Origin: Deltaproteobacteria bacterium
GTDB taxonomy: Bacteria > Desulfobacterota > DSM-4660 > Desulfatiglandales > B25-G16
Length of the DNA stretch: 10,027 nt
NCBI GenBank assembly: GCA_020348625.1
Contig: CP070752.1
Location: 1,776,794-1,786,820, forward strand
Direction of reading: 5' to 3'
Position 1 is the stretch's first letter. Each line of letters begins with the position of its first letter. Below, piece after piece: positions 4,664-10,027 of the stretch. Under the pieces are notes generated by a model, which was not told the DNA's origin, did no database searches, and was given only the letters and a program-made list of their open reading frames with translations. The position numbers were made by a program, and so were the translations under genes.

Positions 4664-6838
4664 TCAGCTTAGTCTCTGTTTCAAGTAAGTATAGCGCTTC
4701 TGGGTCTTGTCGTTTCTGACACCGATAGTCAGGGCTTTCCTCGTGCCTACCATCACCACCAATTTTCTGCCCCTGGTTACAGCTGTATAGATCAAATTGC
4801 GCTGCAAGAGCAAATAGTGCTGGGTGAGAACGGGGATAATTACAGCTGGATATTCGGAGCCCTGAGACTTGTGTATGGATACAGCGTAGGCCAGAACGAT
4901 TTCGTCCAAATCGCCGTAACCATAAGGCACTTCCCTGCCGTCGAAGGAGATCATTACCTCCTGATCCTCAAGGTCTATCCTCATTATCCTTCCGATATCA
5001 CCGTTAAAGACTTCCTTGTCGTAGTTGTTTTTGACTTGCATCACCTTGTCATGCATCCGGAAGCTCGTGTTGCCCCGTATCAGTGCACCCGTTCCTGGAT
5101 TGAGCGCCTTTTGGAGCTCCAGGTTCAGGTTTCCAACTCCCACGACGCCCTTGTGCATCGGCGTTAGCACCTGAATGTGGTCAATGGGATCAAATCCGAA
5201 GCGGACTGGTATACGTTCCTTGGTAAGCTCAAGTATGATCTTAAGCACCTCCTCCGGGTCTTCCTGTTCGATGAAGTAGTAATCACCCCCGGGCCCGAAA
5301 GATTTCAATGATGGAAGAATGCCATTATTGATCTTATGGGCATTGACGATGATCAGGCTTTCTTTGGCCTGACGAAAGATCTCATTCAGTTTCACCACGG
5401 GCATTGCGCCAGATGAGATAAAATCCTTGAGAACATTACCCGCGCCAACCGATGGAAGCTGATTCACATCTCCCACCAGGATAACAGTGGCCCCAAGGGG
5501 AATTGCCTTGAGGAGATGATACATCAGGATAGTATCGATCATCGATGCTTCATCGAGAATTACGATGTCACAGTCGAGCGGGTTTTCCTCATTTCTTTGG
5601 AACTGCCCTCTCTGAATGCTATACTCCAGCAAGCGGTGGATAGTCTTTGCCTCATGTCCGGTAGCCTCGCTCATACGCTTAGCAGCTCTTCCCGTGGGGG
5701 CAGCAAGCATAGTTTTTGCTCCAAGCTTCAGAAAAATTTTTATGATAGCACTGATGATCGTTGTTTTGCCCGTGCCAGGGCCTCCGGTGATGATCATTAC
5801 CTTATTATCGATCGCAAATCGTATGGCCTCTATCTGCTTTTTTGCCAAAACAATGGCGAGCTTCCCTTGCACCCACTCAAGCGCTTTGTCCGAATCGATC
5901 TTCCGGATTGATTTCGGCGTGCCCATTAATGCCCTCATCCTGGCGGCGATGTTCGCTTCGGAAAGGTGAAACTTGGCAAGATAAACCGCCTTTTCGGCTT
6001 CAGCGGTATCCTTTCCTTCCCCGAGTCGCAGATCCTCCACAACAACCATTTTGTGGGCACTGATAACCTCAAGTGCCCGGATAATGACCTCTCGATTAAC
6101 CCCAAGAACGTCCTCACATCGATTAATGAGCAAATCATACGGGTAGTAGACATGACCTTCATCGGAGAGCTGGTGGAGGGTATAGAGAATGCCCGCTTCC
6201 GCTCTGACCGGTGCATCTTTGGCAAAACCGAGTTTCTCAGCAATGCGATCTGCAGTGAGAAAACCAATTCCGAAAATATCGGTTGCCAGGCGATATGGGT
6301 TTTCTCTTACAACCCCTATTGATCGACTTCCGTATTGCCGAAATATCTTCGTGGCGTAGCCTGAGCCAACACCGTGTGTTTGCAGGAAGATCATGACCTC
6401 CCGGATCTCCTTCTGTTCCTGCCAAGCGCTCCTGATCATCTCAATGCGCTTCTCGCCGATACCATCGACTTCGGCTAGTTTTCCAATCTCCTTTTCGATG
6501 ATTTCAAGGGTCATCTCGCCAAATCGTTTAACGATCCGCTTTGCCATTACGGGACCGATACCCTTTATAAGGCCTGAGCCTAGGTATTTTTCGATTCCGT
6601 ATACCGAAGCGGGAACGAGAGATTCATAGCGAAATACCTTGAATTGTTCGCCGTACCGGGGATGGTTAATCCATTCACCGCTCATCTTAATGATTTCCCC
6701 GGGTGCAGGTGCCATCAGGTTGCCAACCACGGTAACCAGTTCCCGTTGTTGTTTAACCCTTACCTTGGCAACGGTGTAACCGCTTTCGTCATTGACGTAG
6801 GTTATTCTTTCAATCTGACCCTGGAGAAATTCCTGCAT
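4664..6838 (-). CDS. recD2: RecD2-type ATP-dependent DNA helicase (SF1B)
   Basis: About 724 residues, normal for RecD2/YrrC, the RecD-like helicase that works without RecBC and unwinds DNA 5' to 3' in repair. Counting from the ATG at 6838: an N-terminal OB-like domain (QGQIERITYVNDESGYTVAK), helix-hairpin-helix segments at about 85-205 (GIGPVMAKRI, VDGIGEKRI, FGIGFLTADRIAEKLG), Walker A GGPGTGKT at 352-359, APTGRAAKR near 380, DEAS at 429-432, GDVNQLPSVGAG at 456-467, the C-terminal helicase motif SIHKSQGSEYPAVI near 654-667, and AVTRGRK at 686-692. All core motifs look intact. A GTG at 6853 would add five residues, but the ATG has AAGGTGG 11-12 nt upstream and fits the promoter at 6864-6892 better. 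Divergent from argS. Confidence 0.93.
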   Translation of the reverse strand: MQEFLQGQIERITYVNDESGYTVAKVRVKQQRELVTVVGNLMAPAPGEIIKMSGEWINHPRYGEQFKVFRYESLVPASVYGIEKYLGSGLIKGIGPVMAKRIVKRFGEMTLEIIEKEIGKLAEVDGIGEKRIEMIRSAWQEQKEIREVMIFLQTHGVGSGYATKIFRQYGSRSIGVVRENPYRLATDIFGIGFLTADRIAEKLGFAKDAPVRAEAGILYTLHQLSDEGHVYYPYDLLINRCEDVLGVNREVIIRALEVISAHKMVVVEDLRLGEGKDTAEAEKAVYLAKFHLSEANIAARMRALMGTPKSIRKIDSDKALEWVQGKLAIVLAKKQIEAIRFAIDNKVMIITGGPGTGKTTIISAIIKIFLKLGAKTMLAAPTGRAAKRMSEATGHEAKTIHRLLEYSIQRGQFQRNEENPLDCDIVILDEASMIDTILMYHLLKAIPLGATVILVGDVNQLPSVGAGNVLKDFISSGAMPVVKLNEIFRQAKESLIIVNAHKINNGILPSLKSFGPGGDYYFIEQEDPEEVLKIILELTKERIPVRFGFDPIDHIQVLTPMHKGVVGVGNLNLELQKALNPGTGALIRGNTSFRMHDKVMQVKNNYDKEVFNGDIGRIMRIDLEDQEVMISFDGREVPYGYGDLDEIVLAYAVSIHKSQGSEYPAVIIPVLTQHYLLLQRNLIYTAVTRGRKLVVMVGTRKALTIGVRNDKTQKRYTYLKQRLS

Positions 6839-6863
6839 TGCTGCGTCTACCACCTTATTATTA

Positions 6864-6892
6864 TTTATAGCATACGCTGCCAGAAATGGCGA
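6864..6892 (-). promoter_or_regulatory. Probable promoter of recD2
   Basis: The minus strand has an extended -10, TGC-TATAAA (hexamer at 6864-6869, 5 of 6 to consensus), and a -35-like TCGCCA (6887-6892, 4 of 6) with 17-bp spacing. Transcription would begin near 6857, leaving a leader of about 20 nt before the ATG at 6838. A GTG start at 6853 would sit almost at the 5' end, which is why the ATG is preferred. Confidence 0.45.
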
Positions 6893-7039
6893 TCAGGCGG
6901 TATCTTAATCGATTTCTCACATGCCCGCCCTATGCGCAAAGGAATCACCGCAAAACAACCCATCCCATCCATCTCCTCAAAAACAGGGTGTTGCCTATGT
7001 TGAAACGCGACAGCCCATATAGTCCTTGAAATTAGATCC

Positions 7040-7066
7040 TTTATCGACTAACGTAATCGTTTATCG
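7040..7066. repeat. Direct repeat TTTATCG, 20 bp apart, upstream of argS
   Basis: TTTATCG occurs at 7040-7046 and 7060-7066, about two helical turns apart, in the argS-recD2 divergent spacer. A TTGAAA at 7024-7029 could be a -35 for argS but has a poor -10 (TAACGT at 17-bp spacing). A regulator site is possible but unproven. Confidence 0.25.
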
Positions 7067-7127
7067 TGAGATAGTCTCCCCCGAGAAAAGGTGCAGCCTA
7101 AGAAAGCAAAGCCAAGAATGAGTGTGG

Positions 7128-8786
7128 ATGAAAAAGAAATTAGATAAATTGCTCAGAGATACTTTACACCTCTGTTTTACCGAGGGCTATCTCAAACGCA
7201 CGAGCATTCCGGAGTTCGTCGTCGAGGTTCCCAATAACCCCAACCATGGGCACTTTGCCACAAATCTCGCAATGACAATTGCCAAGGAGCAGGGGAATCG
7301 GCCTCGAAAGATAGCCGAAATCATTATCCAGCATTTGACTGATCATGATCATCTCATCGAGAAAGCCGAGATAGGTGGTGCAGGGTTCATCAATTTGTTC
7401 GTTGCAACAGAGCAGTGGCGCAATCTCCTTTGCCAGGTCATTGACCAGGGAGACGCTTACGGGCGCAGCTCCATAGGAAATGCTGAGAAAATAATGGTGG
7501 AATTTGTGAGCGCCAATCCCACTGGCCCACTCCACCTTGGTCATGGCCGCGGGGCAGCCTTGGGTGACACGCTGTGCCGAATCTTTGAGTTCTGTGGCTA
7601 TGACGCGAGAAGGGAATTCTATATTAACGATGCTGGCCTCCAGGTCAAGCTGCTCGGTGAGTCAATTTACGCCAGGTGGAAACAGCTCTCCGACCCGTCG
7701 TATCCGTTTCCAGAAGATGGTTACCAGGGGGACTATGTTGAGGAACTGGCAGTGGAGATTTCCGAGGCGCACGACCTTGGAGTTCTTTCAGTTCGCGAGG
7801 CCGTCGATCTCCTATCCGAACGCGGGAAAGACAGGATGCTCAAAGAACTGAGAGGAGACCTAGCCGATTTCAGAGTAAACTTTGACCTGTGGTTCGAGGA
7901 AAGCGATCTCTATTCATCCGGCAAGATTGATCAAGCCCTGAACCTTATTCGAAAACGGGGGCTCCTCTACGAAAAAGATGGTGCTCTGTGGATCAAGACC
8001 ACCCGGTTTGGCGACGACAAGGACCGGGTTGTCCGCAAGACGGACGGTGAATACACCTATTTTGCCTCGGACATCTCATATCATCTTAATAAATGGGAAA
8101 GAGGCTTCAAAAAAGTAATTAACATCTGGGGGGCGGACCATCACGGCTATGTGAAAAGAGTTCAGGCGGCGCTCATAGCGGAAGGCCTCCCCGAAGGTTG
8201 GCTTGAGGTCCTCCTCATCCAGTTAGTTAAGCTCTGGGAAGGAGGGGCTGAGGTAAAGATGTCCAAAAGATCGGGCAGGTATGTCACCTTGAAAGAACTC
8301 GTCGATGAAGTAGGTGTTGATGCGGTGCGCTTTGTTTTCTTAAGTAAAGACCATACCTCACCGCTCGATTTCGATATAGATCTGGTTAAGAGAAAGGACA
8401 GCGAAAACCCCGTCTACTATGTCCAGTATGCGCACGCCAGGATCTGCAGCATCTTCCGTAAGGCAGCGGAAAGGAACATAGGTCTCCCTAAGGATCCCGG
8501 TTTATGCCTTAAGAAGCTGGTGCTCGATGAAGAGATCGCCCTGATAAGAAAAATGGCTGATTTTGCTTGTTTGATTGAAGAGATTGCAATCAACAGAGAG
8601 CCTCACAGGCTTACCTATTATCTCATTGAGCTGGCCAGCAGCTTTCATAGATACTACAATAAGCACAGGGTGATAACTAAGGATAGAACCTTAACCCATG
8701 CGAGACTCTGCCTGTCTTTAGGCGCAAAGATCCTGATCAAGAATGGGCTTAATCTCTTAGGCCTCAACGCACCGGAAAAGATGTAG
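7128..8786 (+). CDS. argS: Arginyl-tRNA synthetase
   Basis: About 552 residues, usual for ArgRS, the class I enzyme that charges tRNA-Arg with arginine in the cytosol. Counting from the ATG at 7128: an N-terminal additional domain of about 120 residues (PNNPNHGHFATNLAM); the HIGH signature as HLGH at 136-139 within ANPTGPLHLGHGRGAALGDT; IWGADHHGYVKRVQAA near 333-348; a KMSKS-like loop as KMSKR at 377-381; and a C-terminal DALR anticodon-binding domain (VYYVQYAHARICSI onward). A GTG at 7122 in frame would add two residues; neither start has a strong ribosome binding site. The SPOR gene follows after 8 nt, so the two are probably co-transcribed. An out-of-frame 9-codon ORF (7118-7147) overlaps the start but is probably chance. 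Confidence 0.96.
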   Translation: MKKKLDKLLRDTLHLCFTEGYLKRTSIPEFVVEVPNNPNHGHFATNLAMTIAKEQGNRPRKIAEIIIQHLTDHDHLIEKAEIGGAGFINLFVATEQWRNLLCQVIDQGDAYGRSSIGNAEKIMVEFVSANPTGPLHLGHGRGAALGDTLCRIFEFCGYDARREFYINDAGLQVKLLGESIYARWKQLSDPSYPFPEDGYQGDYVEELAVEISEAHDLGVLSVREAVDLLSERGKDRMLKELRGDLADFRVNFDLWFEESDLYSSGKIDQALNLIRKRGLLYEKDGALWIKTTRFGDDKDRVVRKTDGEYTYFASDISYHLNKWERGFKKVINIWGADHHGYVKRVQAALIAEGLPEGWLEVLLIQLVKLWEGGAEVKMSKRSGRYVTLKELVDEVGVDAVRFVFLSKDHTSPLDFDIDLVKRKDSENPVYYVQYAHARICSIFRKAAERNIGLPKDPGLCLKKLVLDEEIALIRKMADFACLIEEIAINREPHRLTYYLIELASSFHRYYNKHRVITKDRTLTHARLCLSLGAKILIKNGLNLLGLNAPEKM

Positions 8787-8794
8787 CCTTAACT

Positions 8795-9409
8795 ATGGCC
8801 AACAAGAAAGCCGTCCCGAAGATAAGAAAAAGATACGCATTTCGGCCAACGCTTAGCACACTCCTGTTGCTCTGTTTCGGAGTGCTCTTCCTCCTGGCGT
8901 GGGCATTTACCTTGGGGATAATGGTCGGCAGGAACCTCTTGCCGCTTCCCTTCAGCGCCCTTTCAACCACTGAGGAAACGGCCGCTCAAGAGAGAAAAGA
9001 GACAAAAGCTGAGCATTTTGAACCGATCAAGGAGGAAGATCTTACCTTCTATGATCAACTCGTTCTCAAGGAAGAGAGGGCCAAGAAAGTGGTCACCGCA
9101 AAGCCCCCTGCAAGTGCTCGGGTGGTGGAGAAAAAAAAGGCACCTCTGAGAGGGGCGGGCGAGAAATCCCATGGCTATAGCGTTCAGATAGCGGCGCTCC
9201 AAGATAAAGGGAAAACCGAGGAAATGGTTGAAAAATTAGCTGGGTTGGGATATCGGGCCTATTATCTCCAAACCGTCATCAACGGTGAGACATTCTACCG
9301 AGTGCGCTGCGGCCCATTTAATAGCATAGAGGAGGCTAGAGACAACGCCATAAGGCTAACGGCGAGACAGGGATTCAAACCATTCATCGTTTATCCCGAC
9401 GGCAACTAG
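8795..9409 (+). CDS. Membrane-anchored SPOR-domain protein
   Basis: 204 residues. A basic N-terminus (about residues 1-18) is followed by a single membrane segment at about 20-44 (STLLLLCFGVLFLLAWAFTL), giving a cytoplasm-in, periplasm-out topology. Next is a charged, proline/lysine-rich linker at about 58-122. A C-terminal SPOR domain at about 125-200 has the pattern YSVQIAAL, ending GETFYRVRCGPF...EEARDNAIRL. SPOR domains bind glycan strands stripped of stem peptides, usually at the division septum, so a role in division or envelope upkeep is likely. It starts 8 nt after the argS stop with no clear ribosome binding site, which suggests translational coupling. This argS-SPOR pairing is familiar from Desulfobacterota. 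The exact function is not known. Confidence 0.88.
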   Translation: MANKKAVPKIRKRYAFRPTLSTLLLLCFGVLFLLAWAFTLGIMVGRNLLPLPFSALSTTEETAAQERKETKAEHFEPIKEEDLTFYDQLVLKEERAKKVVTAKPPASARVVEKKKAPLRGAGEKSHGYSVQIAALQDKGKTEEMVEKLAGLGYRAYYLQTVINGETFYRVRCGPFNSIEEARDNAIRLTARQGFKPFIVYPDGN

Positions 9410-9439
9410 ACTTATATGTAGGCAAACATTTTGAAATTT

Positions 9440-9469
9440 ATCCGCCAGACTTCGGGCGGATTTATCCGC
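9440..9469 (+). terminator. Possible terminator or attenuator-like hairpins after the SPOR gene
   Basis: ATCCGCC (9440-9446) pairs with GGCGGAT (9455-9461). The second arm can instead pair onward as GCGGAT-TT-ATCCGC (9456-9469). The two stems exclude each other. They lie 30-60 nt after the SPOR stop, where a terminator is expected, but no strong T-run follows, so intrinsic termination would be weak. Confidence 0.35.
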
Positions 9470-9625
9470 TATGATTCTGGAATTGTGATTACGGAACCTG
9501 CACTTCGCTTCCACAAGTTGCCGACGCGCCAATGCCGTTATAGCGACGGTGCGCTGCAGGGAATTATCAAGTTACCACATGACTCCGACGCTTTGATTCA
9601 GGATTATACATGAAAGAAACGTTCT

Positions 9626-9812
9626 GCTGAGCATGGAGATGTCTATTTTTGACTCTGTCCTCCCATCGTTTAGAGGAGTGGGCGTTTCAAAACGACGCAC
9701 ACAGGCTGCTACCTTAGTGCTAAGGCTTATGGGGCGGTGCGCCGGTTTGAAACGGCCCTGTACGGGGCCTTGTTTAGAGGGCAGAGCAAAAAAAGATATC
9801 TCCATGCTCAGC
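9626..9812. repeat. Palindromic MITE-like repeat, copy B (187 bp)
   Basis: Second copy of the element at 3097-3283, same orientation and exactly the same length. Its ends pair slightly further and better, GCTGAGCATGG with CCATGCTCAGC. The terminal hairpin CCTTAG-TG-CTAAGG is perfect here, whereas copy A has one mismatch. One outer-stem pair present in A is lost in B (9645). It lies between convergent genes, so a role as a bidirectional 3'-end structure is possible at this site, but copy A lies between divergent genes, which argues against a general terminator function. Confidence 0.85.
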
Positions 9813-9820
9813 CTGCAATT

Positions 9821-9839
9821 ACCTTAAGAGAGCTAAGGT
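9821..9839 (-). terminator. Weak hairpin downstream of the FadB-like gene
   Basis: ACCTTA (9821-9826) and TAAGGT (9834-9839) pair around a 7-nt loop, about 50 nt past the stop of the minus-strand gene. The stem is AT-rich and no T-run follows, so this is a weak terminator candidate at best. Confidence 0.25.
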
Positions 9840-9888
9840 GTTACCATGTTGGTGCTGATAACGATTCAGCCGGCGAAGAAACCGTCAA

Positions 9889-10027
9889 CTAATTCAGGTA
9901 GAAGGTCTTTCCCGACTCGGCCATCTCTTTGATCAAGTTTGCCGGTTTGAAACGGAGCCCGTATTGTTCTTCCAGCTCTAGAAGCCTTTCATAGACGCTG
10001 TTGATGCCCCAGTGGTCGGCATAGCGA
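9889..10027 (-). CDS. C-terminal fragment of a 3-hydroxyacyl-CoA dehydrogenase (FadB/FadJ-like), cut by the window edge
   Basis: A frame enters from the right edge and ends at a TAG (complement of 9889-9891), giving the last 46 codons. The peptide has YADHWGINSVYERLLELEEQ, then YGLRFKPANLIKEMAESGKT and ends FYLN. The pattern of a helix, then YG.RF.P...L.EMA..GKTFY, matches the very C-terminus of 3-hydroxyacyl-CoA dehydrogenases, including enoyl-CoA hydratase/dehydrogenase fusions of beta-oxidation. The Rossmann domain and any crotonase domain would be outside the window, so fusion or stand-alone form cannot be told. It suggests fatty-acid or acyl-CoA oxidation, which fits a syntrophic or sulfate-reducing anaerobe. 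Confidence 0.7.
   Translation of the reverse strand, partial: RYADHWGINSVYERLLELEEQYGLRFKPANLIKEMAESGKTFYLN

Larger units (their letters stand above)
9410..9888. other. Convergent intergenic spacer of about 480 bp
   Basis: It lies between the SPOR gene and the FadB-like gene, which converge on it. It holds alternative hairpins at 9440-9469, repeat copy B (9626-9812) and a small hairpin at 9821-9839. A 60-codon frame beginning with TTG at 9431 has no ribosome binding site, starts within the hairpins and resembles nothing I know, so it is not called. The stretch 9470-9625 shows nothing recognisable. Confidence 0.5.

Noticed and set aside
7118..7147. Nine-codon ORF overlapping the argS start as a leader peptide
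   Set aside because: Too short, with no arginine-codon run, no attenuator structure and no clear ribosome binding site.
9431..9613. 60-codon open frame on the plus strand starting with TTG
   Set aside because: No ribosome binding site, the start lies among hairpins just after the SPOR gene, and the peptide resembles nothing known to me.
9940..9955. A 15-nt match (GCCGGTTTGAAACGG) between the repeat and the FadB-like coding sequence
   Set aside because: In the gene it encodes part of the expected RFKPA motif and no neighbouring repeat sequence is present, so it is most simply chance and not a repeat fragment.

Overview
The window looks like a chromosomal segment of an anaerobic, roughly 50 % GC bacterium of the Desulfobacterota type (old Deltaproteobacteria; a Syntrophus/Syntrophobacter-like organism would fit). 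This is inferred from gene content and arrangement: argS followed directly by a membrane-anchored SPOR protein, a RecD2-type helicase, a radical SAM protein of a family I associate with these anaerobes, and the end of a fatty-acid beta-oxidation enzyme. No rRNA, tRNA, CRISPR array or complete insertion sequence was seen.

Layout. 1-175 (-): the first 58 codons of an unrecognised small protein, with a good ribosome binding site and, further upstream, a promoter-like site overlapped by a palindrome. 191-947: a gene-poor stretch holding that promoter, small inverted repeats and one possible 35-codon ORF. 948-2342 (+): a radical SAM protein. 2367-2975 (-): an HD-domain phosphohydrolase, convergent with it. 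2976-3604: a spacer carrying copy A of a palindromic repeat. 3605-4663 (+): a galactose-1-phosphate uridylyltransferase-like HIT-fold protein. 4664-6838 (-): RecD2 helicase, whose stop codon directly abuts that of the previous gene. 7128-8786 (+): argS, then 8795-9409 (+): SPOR-domain protein, an apparent two-gene operon divergent from recD2. 9410-9888: a spacer with alternative hairpins and copy B of the repeat. 9889-10027 (-): the C-terminus of a 3-hydroxyacyl-CoA dehydrogenase/FadB-like protein.

The genes do not form one pathway. The only clear co-transcribed unit is argS plus the SPOR gene; the others are single genes in alternating orientation, mostly housekeeping (translation, DNA repair, cell envelope) plus three proteins of uncertain substrate (radical SAM, HD, GalT-like).

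The most unusual item is the 187-bp repeat at 3097-3283 and 9626-9812. The copies are about 94 % identical with no length difference. Each can fold end to end into a branched structure: a long outer stem, two side hairpins, a middle stem and a terminal hairpin. Several differences between the copies keep or restore base pairing. It carries no convincing protein. It is best described as a MITE-like or REP-like structured repeat of unknown mobiliser or function.
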